Source: Bifidobacterium choerinum
Lineage (GTDB): Bacteria > Actinomycetota > Actinomycetes > Actinomycetales > Bifidobacteriaceae
Length of the DNA stretch: 64,000 nucleotides
Reading direction: 5' to 3'
NCBI RefSeq assembly: GCF_000741135.1
Contig: NZ_JGYU01000001.1
Coordinates: 62,001-126,000 of the forward strand
In this document: positions 32,602-41,188 of the stretch, in pieces
How the letters are laid out: the number at the start of each line of letters is the position of its first letter
How positions within the stretch are numbered: the first letter of the stretch is position 1
Program-made: the position numbers and the translations under genes
Notes under the pieces: generated by a model
The model's input: the letters and a program-made list of their open reading frames with translations, nothing else
The model's database searches: none
Told to the model about the DNA's origin: nothing

Positions 32602-33804
32602 TCACAGCCCCAAAATCTGCCTCTTCTTGAGGTTGAACTCTTCCTGCGTGAGGATGCCGGCGTCCAACAACTCCTTGAGACTCTTCAACGCATCCATCTG
32701 CTCCGACAACGACATCGCCGGCTGCCCGGACGACGCCTGCGAAGCCTCAGGCTGCGACGCCGGCGCAGCACCAGCCACAGCCGCCTGCTGCGCCACCTGC
32801 TGGCCCGGCATCGCCCCGGTCATCGGATTGACGCCCTGCGCGAAGCCCACACCGAGCATCATGCCGCCCATATCACCGAACCCGCTCTCCTGCACACCCT
32901 GCGCGATCTTCTGCTGCGCCGCGATGTTCGACGCCTGCTGCGAAACGTTCTCATACGCCGCAACATTCATACGATTCGCCGAATACTGCTTGACCAGCTC
33001 ACGCGACTCCGGCGTGAACTCAATGCTCTCGATACCAATACCCGCCAGATGAATACCGAACCGCGACTCCCACGTACCCGCGTTGCCTTCGTCCGCCGCG
33101 ATCGCCTGCGCGATGGCATTCGCCTGACTCGGCAGCTCGGAGATGCGGTATTCGTTCGACAGCGAGTTGAGCGCGACCGAGAACGACTGCATGAACTCGC
33201 TGAGCAGCTGCGACTTCGTCTTCGGATCGTCGAAGCTGATGTAGTCGACGTTCGGCGGCACGAACTGCCGGATGAACGCGGTCGGATTCGTGATGCGCAG
33301 CGACATCATGCCGCAGGCGCGGATGTCCAGATCGGTGTCGTAGAACCTGTCGTGGTACATCAGCGGCGCCGGCGTGCCGAATTTGAGGCCGCGGATCTCG
33401 CGCAGGTTGACGAAGGCGACGCGCTTGTTCGCCACCGGTTCGCCGCCGTACTTGAAGCGTTCGCCGATCTGCCCGAAGATCGATTTGCCGATGCCGTCGC
33501 CGGCGAACACGCTGTCGGTGCCGCCGGTGCGGTATTCGTAGCCGCCGGCTTCGGTGATGATGTTCTCGATGCCCGACTGGTCGAAGATGAACGCGGCCGT
33601 GTTCTCCGGCACATAGATGCGCGAGCCGTTGGAGATCACGGCATCCGAATGCCGCGTGTTCGAGCCGCGTCCGCGGTTCGTCTCCTGATAGACGCCCGGC
33701 ATCAGCGCCGCATGCTCGTCGAAGCGGTCCACGGTGATGATGTCGAGCCACTGATCGGCGAAGGTGCCGCCCAGTGCGCCGGTGAATGCCCTGATTAACG
33801 CCAT
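32602..33804 (-). CDS. SPFH-domain protein, YdjI-like, with SHOCT tail
   Basis: 400 residues. Residues about 1-280 match the YdjI-type (virion-core-like) SPFH family: MALIRAFTGALGGTFADQWLD, GSRIYVPENTAAFIFDQSG, ANKRVAFVNLREIRGLKFGTPAPLMYHDRFYD. A Gln/Ala-rich linker follows, and the last 28 residues (LKELLDAGILTQEEFNLKKRQIL) are a SHOCT domain. In Bacillus subtilis, YdjI works with YdjG and YdjH to recruit the PspA homologue YdjF to stressed membrane. No PspA gene is visible here. Flanking genes encode membrane proteins and a zinc-ribbon protein, consistent with a membrane-associated complex. Confidence 0.9.
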   Translation of the reverse strand: MALIRAFTGALGGTFADQWLDIITVDRFDEHAALMPGVYQETNRGRGSNTRHSDAVISNGSRIYVPENTAAFIFDQSGIENIITEAGGYEYRTGGTDSVFAGDGIGKSIFGQIGERFKYGGEPVANKRVAFVNLREIRGLKFGTPAPLMYHDRFYDTDLDIRACGMMSLRITNPTAFIRQFVPPNVDYISFDDPKTKSQLLSEFMQSFSVALNSLSNEYRISELPSQANAIAQAIAADEGNAGTWESRFGIHLAGIGIESIEFTPESRELVKQYSANRMNVAAYENVSQQASNIAAQQKIAQGVQESGFGDMGGMMLGVGFAQGVNPMTGAMPGQQVAQQAAVAGAAPASQPEASQASSGQPAMSLSEQMDALKSLKELLDAGILTQEEFNLKKRQILGL

Positions 33805-33842
33805 AGCTGCCTACTTTCTGACTTGCTGGATCCCGTGGATGG

Positions 33843-34421
33843 TTAGAGCTGTTCGTTTCTGCCGCAATACTCGCAGTGGACCGACGTGCCTTCGGCACCA
33901 TGCAGGGCGGCGCCGCAACCGAAGCAGGTCTTCGATACCGTCTTCGCGCTCTTCGGCTTCGTCAGGCCGCTCATGTTGAACGCCTCCGCCATTTCCTTGG
34001 TTGCTCCGGTCAGTGCGCTGGCGATGCCGCTGATGAAGGTCTTCGGCGCGCCGACGATGTCCTCGTCGCTGCCGGTGATCTCCTTGTTGATGCCGTTCGC
34101 CAGCTTCGAGAGGTCCGCATGCGAAGCCATGCGCAGCTCGATCTTCCCCTTGCGCAGCAGGATGTCGCATTGGTGGCTGTCGCCTTTGTCGATGATGAGC
34201 TGCGGCTTGCCGTTCACCACCTTGATGTCGCGCAACGACCACGAGAACGTATGGTCGATGTCCTTGCCGAACATCTTGATCTGCGTGTAGGTGAACACGA
34301 GACTCATATTGGTCAGCGTCAGTTCACCACGTTCGAAGCCCTTGAAATCGGGGCTCTCGCAGCCGACGCCGTCAAACTGCGCGATGATGCCCTCATTGGG
34401 CAGCAGATCGATGCTGTGCAT
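33843..34421 (-). CDS. PH/GRAM-like domain protein with C-terminal zinc ribbon
   Basis: 192 residues; GAGGAGG precedes the start. Residues about 1-110 form a beta-rich PH/GRAM-like domain (GELTLTNMSLVFTYTQIKMFGK; FSWSLRDIKVVNGKPQLIID). The last 30 residues hold CFGCG and CEYCG, a four-Cys zinc ribbon. Zinc ribbons often accompany YdjI-like SPFH proteins, fused or as neighbours. It lies 38 bp upstream of the SPFH gene on the same strand, so the two are probably cotranscribed. Confidence 0.8.
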   Translation of the reverse strand: MHSIDLLPNEGIIAQFDGVGCESPDFKGFERGELTLTNMSLVFTYTQIKMFGKDIDHTFSWSLRDIKVVNGKPQLIIDKGDSHQCDILLRKGKIELRMASHADLSKLANGINKEITGSDEDIVGAPKTFISGIASALTGATKEMAEAFNMSGLTKPKSAKTVSKTCFGCGAALHGAEGTSVHCEYCGRNEQL

Positions 34422-34494
34422 GCCTGTTCCTCCTCACTTCCCTGTGGAACGTGCTCTCTTCATTAGGGCCGCCGTACCAGGACGACCTCGCCCG

Positions 34495-34944
34495 TCACGC
34501 GTTGGCGGCCGTGTTCTTGTTGCCGTGCTTGACGACGATCATCCAGATCGATCCGGCGATGGCGGCGACGGCGGCGATGTAGAACAGATAGACGCCGAAG
34601 CCGAGGCTGTACTGACCATATGGCGTGAAACTCAGATTGAAATAGACGTAGGCGAGCGTCGCGATGATGGCGAAGACGAGCGTCGGGACGCCTTTCGCGG
34701 CGATGGCGAAGATGAGCGCGAGCACTGAGAAGACCGCGATGATGATGATCATGGCGAGGATGATCTCCGAGACGCCGATGCTCATACTCGTGAGTCGCTG
34801 CAGTTCCTTCCACCGTTCGGCGATCGTGAACGCGGTCATCGTGTCGTCGCTCGACGTGGCGTATGGAAGCGCCAGCGAGACGAGCATGACGATTGCTCCG
34901 ATGATCGTGAGCGCGCGGGGACCTGCCAGTGATTTCTTGTTCAT
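34495..34944 (-). CDS. Four-helix membrane protein (island paralogue A2)
   Basis: 149 residues with AAAGGA before the start. Same plan as the protein at 32048-32566: first helix ending in LALPYATSS, then IIIIAVFSVLALIFAIAAKGVPTLVF, then SLGFGVYLFYIAAVAAIAGSIW and a short basic tail. The two flank the SPFH and zinc-ribbon genes, which suggests duplication within the operon. Confidence 0.8.
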   Translation of the reverse strand: MNKKSLAGPRALTIIGAIVMLVSLALPYATSSDDTMTAFTIAERWKELQRLTSMSIGVSEIILAMIIIIAVFSVLALIFAIAAKGVPTLVFAIIATLAYVYFNLSFTPYGQYSLGFGVYLFYIAAVAAIAGSIWMIVVKHGNKNTAANA

Positions 34945-35055
34945 GATTGTTCCTTTGCCGGTGATCGGTGGCTGATTATTGGAGAAAGATGCCGCCGACC
35001 ATGAACCGCAGCCGCATATCGTGCGACGTGACCATGGGCGACAGCGCCGGGTTGA

Positions 35056-35715
35056 TTAATACGAATAGTTGATCTGGACGATCGTGCATGCGCATAGCAG
35101 CAGCACGGTGGCGGCGCAGGCGATTGCAATCGCGATGAGCACCAGGTTCCGTCCCGATACCTTGCCGCCGCGTCCGGTGACCGCGAAGCCCACGCCGCAC
35201 ACGACGAACATGAGGATGATGAGCATGAAGGTGCCGCTCCAGTTCGGACGCCATGCGTCGAAACTGGATATGGCGTCGATCAGTCCGATGCAGGCGACGA
35301 CGACGGAGGCGATCGCCCATTTGGACCGCGGCCCTTGGTTGTCGGCCGTCACGAACTTCCAGAAACGGCGCTTCGCGATGACGTCGGCGGGAATGGCGGT
35401 GCTCTGCGCTGCCAGCTGTTCCGAGAGTTCCCGATACAGACGGCTATAGGCGGCGCCTTTGTCGTTCACGCCGATGGGCGCGTCGATGACGACCGCGCTG
35501 TGATCGCCGTCGGCGATCACATGCGCTTCGAATTCGTCATCGCCGTCGGGCAGGCGGAACCGCACGGCGTGCGCCGCATCATCGTTGCCGGCCACATCGA
35601 ATCCCGCACTGTACTGCAACGTCTGCAGCAACGCGGCATAGGTCTGCGCCACCGATGATTGATAGCTCTGCCGCGCCAGGGACACGCGGGAGATCGCGGG
35701 ATTCGACGTAGTCAT
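35056..35715 (-). CDS. Membrane protein with shared N-terminal domain (B1)
   Basis: 219 residues; GAAGGATG precedes the start. Residues about 15-110 (SYQSSVAQTYAALLQTLQYS through LYRELSEQLAAQ) form a soluble domain shared with the proteins at 35753 and 38180. Three hydrophobic helices follow (WAIASVVVACIGLIDAI; TFMLIILMFVVCGVGFAV; LVLIAIAIACAATVLLLCACTI). It is the short member of the trio and lacks the large C-terminal region of the others. Confidence 0.78.
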   Translation of the reverse strand: MTTSNPAISRVSLARQSYQSSVAQTYAALLQTLQYSAGFDVAGNDDAAHAVRFRLPDGDDEFEAHVIADGDHSAVVIDAPIGVNDKGAAYSRLYRELSEQLAAQSTAIPADVIAKRRFWKFVTADNQGPRSKWAIASVVVACIGLIDAISSFDAWRPNWSGTFMLIILMFVVCGVGFAVTGRGGKVSGRNLVLIAIAIACAATVLLLCACTIVQINYSY

Positions 35716-35752
35716 GATGCATCCTTCAGATATCGGAACGTGGAGAAGAGGA

Positions 35753-37351
35753 TCAGCTGACCGAGGCGAGGCGCTGGTTGACGCGGTTCATGACCTCGAG
35801 ATAGTACTGCAGGTCGGCATCAGTCCACGACGACTGATCCATGTCATCGATTTTCTGCGTCATCTCCGAATACTCCTGCATCATCTTGAGGTAGTCGTTC
35901 ATCATGCCGGCCTGGTTCGAGGACGAGTTGTACTTCTCCATGAAGTCGCAGTACTTGTTCATGTAGGACTCGTAGGAATCCATCGCCTCCTTGACGGACG
36001 GAGTCACGCCGCCGGCGTTCTGGTTCTGCGACTCCTGCTGCTTCTTCGTCTCTTCCTCCTGAGCCTTCTTTTCCTGCTCTGCGAGGCGCTTCTGCTCCTC
36101 TTCGGCCTTCTTGCGTTCCTCTTCAGCCTTCTTCTCTTCCTCAGCCTTCTTGACGGCTTCCTCTTCGACCTTCTTGGCAGCTTCTTCGTCGGCCTTCCGC
36201 TGCTTTTCCTTATCCGCATCCTCCTTGGAATCGATGGAGATGCTCATCGTGTCTTCGTTGGGATTATGCATCACGATGACACTGTCGCCTGCGGTATTCT
36301 TCGCACTGAACGTATCATCCGACTTGGCGAGGTCCACAGTGAAGCCCTTGGCACGTAGATCATTGGCATAGGATTCGAAATCGCTGGCCGTGACATCGCA
36401 TACCGTGACGCTGTAGGACGCCGTAAATTCATAGACATCCATACCCCTGGTGGATTTCGGTGCGGGAATCTTGGTGGCGGCACCTGTCGTCGGCCAAGCG
36501 AAAGTCTTGCATCGGTCCTCGTCCTCCGCAGAAGACGACGAAGCATTTGACGGTGTAGTACTCGTCGTATGCGATTCATGCTTGCTGCCTCCGACGGCGC
36601 CGATCAGAGACAGCACCAGCGCAATGACAGCGATAGCAGCCGCAATGACCGTGATCATACGACCATGTTTCCTCCCCGGCTGTGTTTGCGAGAACGCCAA
36701 CACACACAGCACAATAGGAACAATCGCGAAAACTACACATAGCCCAATTGGCGGATTTGTTGCCATAGCAAATAGACCGATAAGGAAATATACGGCGCTA
36801 ACAATGAGTGCCGCGACCGCGACCGCGGACGTCTTTCCAGTATTCTTGTCAGTCAGCATCGCCGTGAACTTGTTCTTCGGCGCACGATGCGTCGTCGATG
36901 CCGTCTGGCCTTCGTCGGCAGCCGCATTCGCAGCGGGCGTCGTCGGGACAGTCGGCATTGCCTGCGTCGGCTGTTCCTGCGCGTTGAGCATGGTCGTCGT
37001 CGCAACCGGCATCGTCTGCGTCGTACCCTGCACCATCAGCTGGTCGCCGAGATCCTTGTAGAATTTCGCGATCTCCTGCTGTGCGGCATCCCCTGCTTCG
37101 ACTGGTACCGTCACCTGCACGACGCCGGAGGAGGGATCGGTGCCCTCCGTCACCTTCGCGATAAACAGCCCATTGATGTTCGGAGTGCTGAATGTGACGG
37201 TCTTCGTCTGGTCATCCTTATGAATCAGATCAAAGACGGCGCTGAACTGCAGCATCTGCTCCAACGCGCCGTATACGTCCTGTGCCGAGGCCATATAGCT
37301 TTGCTGGTTTGACCGCGGATTTGCCCCCGGATTCGCTTCTGGCGTGGTCAT
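35753..37351 (-). CDS. Membrane protein with shared N-terminal domain, coiled coil and DUF6591-like end (B2)
   Basis: 532 residues from the ATG at 37351 (GGGAAGG upstream). Domain order: shared N-domain (about 20-110, DVYGALEQMLQFS), Thr/Ala-rich linker, four hydrophobic helices (about 170-265), an outside segment with Cys, a 90-residue Glu/Lys/Ala-rich coiled coil (about 365-445), and a helical C-terminal domain (AMDSYESYMNKYCDFMEKY, YYLEVMNRVNQRL). The end resembles DUF6591 and the end of the protein at 44970. Its first codons and ribosome site are nearly identical at DNA level to those of the gene at 38180, showing duplication. Confidence 0.8.
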   Translation of the reverse strand: MTTPEANPGANPRSNQQSYMASAQDVYGALEQMLQFSAVFDLIHKDDQTKTVTFSTPNINGLFIAKVTEGTDPSSGVVQVTVPVEAGDAAQQEIAKFYKDLGDQLMVQGTTQTMPVATTTMLNAQEQPTQAMPTVPTTPAANAAADEGQTASTTHRAPKNKFTAMLTDKNTGKTSAVAVAALIVSAVYFLIGLFAMATNPPIGLCVVFAIVPIVLCVLAFSQTQPGRKHGRMITVIAAAIAVIALVLSLIGAVGGSKHESHTTSTTPSNASSSSAEDEDRCKTFAWPTTGAATKIPAPKSTRGMDVYEFTASYSVTVCDVTASDFESYANDLRAKGFTVDLAKSDDTFSAKNTAGDSVIVMHNPNEDTMSISIDSKEDADKEKQRKADEEAAKKVEEEAVKKAEEEKKAEEERKKAEEEQKRLAEQEKKAQEEETKKQQESQNQNAGGVTPSVKEAMDSYESYMNKYCDFMEKYNSSSNQAGMMNDYLKMMQEYSEMTQKIDDMDQSSWTDADLQYYLEVMNRVNQRLASVS

Positions 37352-38179
37352 GGTCAGCCTTCCCTTCATTTCCTCATCATGAATAAAAGTGTTTTGATTC
37401 TACTCCACTACTGCAAGCGAAATGCAGAAAACACATGTTTTTGTAGAGAAACCATGTAATTGTGATTCATGACATACATCGCACAAACAATGTGCAGATT
37501 TGATAATATATCACAAACATGTCACGACTGTCTACTTCCATAAGCATCTTCGCTTAATTAAACATGTCACTTCATCATGTATAGCATTCAGCCCTCCACA
37601 TCGCAAGAACTTCACAATCAGTAAAATTTAGCATCATATGGCAGCAGAGAAAATATAGACTACAATCATACTATCTTCATTCTCTTAATTGCCAAATATT
37701 CTCACCCCTATCGCCTTCTTACCGAAAGTTGAAATTCAGCTTCACCCTCAGATTGATGTCACCAGCAATAGGGATGTCGATCCGATCATCTCCACATCGT
37801 TTCATCCAACGACCATCCGGCACTTCGGATGATCGCATCCGACAAAATTGGACTCCGTAATCACGACGTTGAACATACTACCTCCGTCAAGTTCGACGAC
37901 GACGCCATCGCGACCGCAAACCGAGCCTCACCTCGAAGGATCACCGGACGAGCCGTGTACACTCAGCTCCCCAGAACGGAGACAGGCAACCGATTCGAGC
38001 AGACCTGAAATCCGACCTGACCAACTCAGTCCACAGTAGCCAACGATCGTTGCGCCGCACTCGAGCTCGAACACCTGCATCCCCACCTCAAACCGACGGA
38101 TACGGAGGGAATGGACGGGATCGACCTTCTGCGGCGAGCCCCGCCCATCGCCTCGTTCATCCGGCCAATGGCCGCATTG
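37352..38179. other. AT-rich 828-bp region without a supported gene
   Basis: Much lower GC than the rest of the window, especially 37380-37760. All open frames are short and lack ribosome sites. It should contain the promoter of the gene at 35753-37351. Three ACATGT sites lie in it, two within the identical 10-mer AAACATGTCA. The composition suggests recent acquisition or relaxed non-coding DNA. Confidence 0.7.
37431..37569. promoter_or_regulatory. Cluster of ACATGT sites upstream of gene B2
   Basis: ACACATGTTT at 37431-37440, AAACATGTCA at 37515-37524 and again at 37560-37569 (45 bp apart). The palindrome ATAACATGTTAT before the XRE regulator gene has the same core, so these may be its binding sites. 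Confidence 0.35.
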
Positions 38180-39778
38180 TCACTGCGCCTTGAACTGGGT
38201 TGTCTTCTTCTGGAAGCGCTCAATCGCCTTCGTGAAGTCGAACTCATCATCCCAGATTTCCGAGTTCACGTCCGAATACAGCGTATAGACAGCCGATTTC
38301 ATATCCGACCATGTGGAATAGAAATCAGACTTGGAATCAGACCAAGCCTTGTACGCCTCGCTACGGAGATCCGACCATTCCGAATACTCCATATTCTCCG
38401 GTTTGTCATCAAGAAGACCGTCATAATATTTATCATACACATCTTCATAAGCAGTATCATAAATATCATCATAATAATCTTCAAACGCGTCCTCGTACAC
38501 GGCCTTATAGAAATCATCAAGCAGAGCATCCGCATCAAGATATTTATCCGACGTGGCTTTCTGTGACAATGTCTGCATATACTTCACGGCACCATCGCTT
38601 ACCTTGTTATACAACGCATCCGTCTCGCTAGACACAAAAGCATACCAATCCGTCAGCGCCGACTTATTTGTCTTATACGAATCGATGGTGTCGCCAATCT
38701 TCGCCTCGGTTTCCGTCATCTTGGCAGTAATGGCCGCTGAACTCGACTGGAAGTCCTTTTCAATTTCCGCCGTGATTTCTTCAAGGCCGCTGGCCGTACC
38801 AGCCTGATTTTGAGTTTCATCATTGGCAGGCGTCTGCGTCTCTGACGGCTTATTCTCCGACTTGGTATCCACCTTGTTATCCGAGGAATCCGATGTCGCC
38901 CCACCGCTGCTCATTGACGATGATGCCTTAGACGGTTGACTGGTTCCAGCTTTCGGAACATTGACAAAGCCCAAAACAAGCGCCAATACGGACACCACCG
39001 CGGCAACTGCCGCAAGGATCCTAGACACCGTGTTTTTGTTGAGCGCAAACGCTGCATAGAGAGCGAATCCAGAGAGCGCCAACGACACCAGACCAAGCAC
39101 CCACACGAGCCAGGCACCGGTCTTCGGAGTGAGCACGATAAGCAGGATGAGCGCCACAACCGCCAACGCAAGTGCGCCGATAGCAGTGTACATCACCCAG
39201 CCCGCAGGCTTCTTCGGAGCATGCGCCCCGCCGCCGGTCCCCGCGCTCTGGGGGGCCCACGTCTGCTGACCGTCTGCGTTCTGCAGCGCCGCAGGATTCT
39301 GCTGTGCTGCGGCAGTCATCTGCTGCATCATCAGTTCGCGGTTCAGCTCCCCGAAGAAGACCATGGATTCCATCTGCATATTGGCGCCTGTCTGGCCCTG
39401 TGGCACAATCTGGACCACGGATCCACCCAATGGGTTTTCCATGACCTGCACCATATAGGTAGAGCCATCGCTACGCGAAGTGATATTCGCCGTCTTGATG
39501 ACGTCATCGGCCATGTCGAGCGTAAAGCCCTGACTCTTCAGCAGCGCGTCCTTCATCGCTTGATAGACGACATCGGCGGACTGCGGGAACTGCTGTGACG
39601 GAATCTGCGGCATGGTCTGAGTCGGCATCGCCCGCGTCGGATCCACCCCCGACGTTGCCGCCATCGGCATCGTCGGTTCCGTCATTTGCACAGGCTGCGT
39701 CGCATCTGTCTGCATGGAATCTACCGGAGTGTAATCGTTCTGCGGATCCGCTCCTGGGTTCACTTCTGGCGAGGTCAT
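38180..39778 (-). CDS. Membrane protein with shared N-terminal domain and Tyr/Asp-rich surface region (B3)
   Basis: 532 residues; the ATG at 39778 has GGGAAGG upstream (the frame is open to 39835). Order: disordered Met/Gln/Thr-rich start, shared N-domain (about 85-175, DVVYQAMKDALLKSQGF), linker, four hydrophobic helices (about 215-300), Ser/Thr-rich stalk, and a long acidic helical region facing outside. That region includes runs rich in Tyr and Asp around DAFEDYYDDIYDTAYEDVYD and a Trp-Ser-Asp pattern (YSEWSDLRSEAYKAWSDSKS; YSTWSDMKSA). The 3' third is notably AT-rich. Function is unknown; it could be an envelope sensor or surface-exposed factor. Confidence 0.8.
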   Translation of the reverse strand: MTSPEVNPGADPQNDYTPVDSMQTDATQPVQMTEPTMPMAATSGVDPTRAMPTQTMPQIPSQQFPQSADVVYQAMKDALLKSQGFTLDMADDVIKTANITSRSDGSTYMVQVMENPLGGSVVQIVPQGQTGANMQMESMVFFGELNRELMMQQMTAAAQQNPAALQNADGQQTWAPQSAGTGGGAHAPKKPAGWVMYTAIGALALAVVALILLIVLTPKTGAWLVWVLGLVSLALSGFALYAAFALNKNTVSRILAAVAAVVSVLALVLGFVNVPKAGTSQPSKASSSMSSGGATSDSSDNKVDTKSENKPSETQTPANDETQNQAGTASGLEEITAEIEKDFQSSSAAITAKMTETEAKIGDTIDSYKTNKSALTDWYAFVSSETDALYNKVSDGAVKYMQTLSQKATSDKYLDADALLDDFYKAVYEDAFEDYYDDIYDTAYEDVYDKYYDGLLDDKPENMEYSEWSDLRSEAYKAWSDSKSDFYSTWSDMKSAVYTLYSDVNSEIWDDEFDFTKAIERFQKKTTQFKAQ

Positions 39779-39845
39779 GGCTGACCTTCCCTTCTCTCGG
39801 AGACAGGGTGTGCGGATGCGTCGCCGCATCCGCACACCCGCTCAT

Positions 39846-40007
39846 CTATCGGTCGTTCTGTTCTGGCGCGGAACTCCCCATAGAGACCGGCGCCGAGCTC
39901 CCGTCATCCGCCGTACGCGGACGACCCTCACCCGACGACGCCTCGCGTGCCGCCTCATCCAACTCTCGAACGCCGCGCAGAATCATGCTTGCCAACTGTG
40001 CGAACAT
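39846..40007 (-). CDS. Small protein (53 aa)
   Basis: ATG at 40007 preceded by AAAGGAGTG, one of the best ribosome sites in the island. The peptide starts MFAQLASMILRGVRELDEAA, an amphipathic helix, followed by a Ser/Gly/Pro-rich acidic tail. It lies 67 bp upstream of the gene at 39778 on the same strand, so it is probably cotranscribed. No family recognised. A longer in-frame version from 40100 has no supporting site. Confidence 0.5.
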   Translation of the reverse strand: MFAQLASMILRGVRELDEAAREASSGEGRPRTADDGSSAPVSMGSSAPEQNDR

Positions 40008-40218
40008 ATCTGCACTCCTTTCTGACGAGAGATGGTTCGCGACCGGCCTTCGGTCGCGTTGGGCTTGCGCCCTGTCATGCTTCTCGTCATCAAGGGGCAT
40101 GTTTTATTCGCGAATCGCACTCCTTACCTATCGCGACAATCGGCGGTTTTCCGGGGATATGACGAGTCCTCTGCCCTGTTGTTCCATTCTCGAAGCTTCG
40201 TCATATAGTGTCAATGAC

Positions 40219-40230
40219 ATAACATGTTAT
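40219..40230 (+). promoter_or_regulatory. Palindromic operator candidate before the XRE regulator
   Basis: Perfect 12-bp palindrome ATAACATGTTAT in AT-rich promoter-like DNA, 33 bp before the regulator start. Autoregulation by the XRE protein is a reasonable inference. Confidence 0.5.
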
Positions 40231-40262
40231 ATATAAACGAATTAAGAGAAGGGAATTATGGC

Positions 40263-41003
40263 ATGGATGATATAAACCAAACGAGGGCCGCCTGCTGGAG
40301 GCGCAGACTGCGTGAATGTCTGAACGAACGGGGCCTGACGCAGGTGGAGTTCGTCAGCGCACTCAACCGCACCTATCTGACGAGATTCCATCAGAAGGAC
40401 GTCAGCAGGTGGCTCAACACCGGCAACCAGACGGCCAACGGCGTCATCGGCTTCCCCAAATACGAGACGATGATGCTCATCGCCGATTTCTTCGGAGTCG
40501 ACGTCGGCTACCTGACCGGCGAGACCAACGAGACATCCTTCGACCTGGAGAAAGCCAGCTCCTATACCGGACTGAGCAGTGATTCCATACTTGCCATCCG
40601 GCGGTGGATCGACGCTCCCGACGGCGCACCCGACGACGAACTGCGCAGCTGGCGCGCCGACACGATCGACCGTATGCTCTCCTCCAGCGGATTCAGCGAG
40701 CTGGCGGCCAAGATGCTCACGCTATACGAGATGTCCACGATCTGTTATTCCAGCCCCGAGCGATTCCAAAGCCTGATGCAATCGCTCGCCGCAAGCAGCG
40801 ACCTGCCGGACAACCGGACCTTCCAATTGATCACCGGAGCATTCTACGGCATGGCGAACGAATCGTTCTCGTCATTGCTGAAGGACGCCTATCCGACCCC
40901 GACCGAGCAGCAATTCGAGTATTCCCTGAATACCGATTCCGCGGATGCATCGGATACGCAGGACGTTTCCGACAACGACGATCTCTGGTACGGCGCACTC
41001 TGA
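40263..41003 (+). CDS. XRE-family DNA-binding regulator
   Basis: 246 residues from the ATG at 40263 (GAGAAGGG upstream; a start at 40224 would lie inside the palindrome). Residues about 8-80 form an HTH_3-like domain: LRECLNERGLTQVEFVSAL, then KDVSRWLNT, and YETMMLIADFFGVDVGYLTGET, typical of Cro/C1-type regulators. The C-terminal 160 residues are helical and unrecognised. It is the only regulator in the island and reads away from the B-type membrane genes, making it the probable local controller. Confidence 0.85.
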   Translation: MDDINQTRAACWRRRLRECLNERGLTQVEFVSALNRTYLTRFHQKDVSRWLNTGNQTANGVIGFPKYETMMLIADFFGVDVGYLTGETNETSFDLEKASSYTGLSSDSILAIRRWIDAPDGAPDDELRSWRADTIDRMLSSSGFSELAAKMLTLYEMSTICYSSPERFQSLMQSLAASSDLPDNRTFQLITGAFYGMANESFSSLLKDAYPTPTEQQFEYSLNTDSADASDTQDVSDNDDLWYGAL

Positions 41004-41188
41004 GATCCACCGGACAACACGCCACTCACCTATTCTCTGCATGATGCAGCCGCTGTAACGATGAGGCTCCGCGCCACGCCCACCGTCTCTCCCTTCTTCG
41101 AAACAGTATTATGAGGATAATTGAATTCGCAAAAGGTTCATAGCGGCAATGCAGCCGGCTCGACCTGCACGACATGGAAAGGGATGCC

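Noticed and set aside
38299-38631. Plus and minus short frames rich in Met/Ile/His in the B3 3' region
   Set aside because: Out-of-frame reading of the AT-rich end of B3; no ribosome sites.
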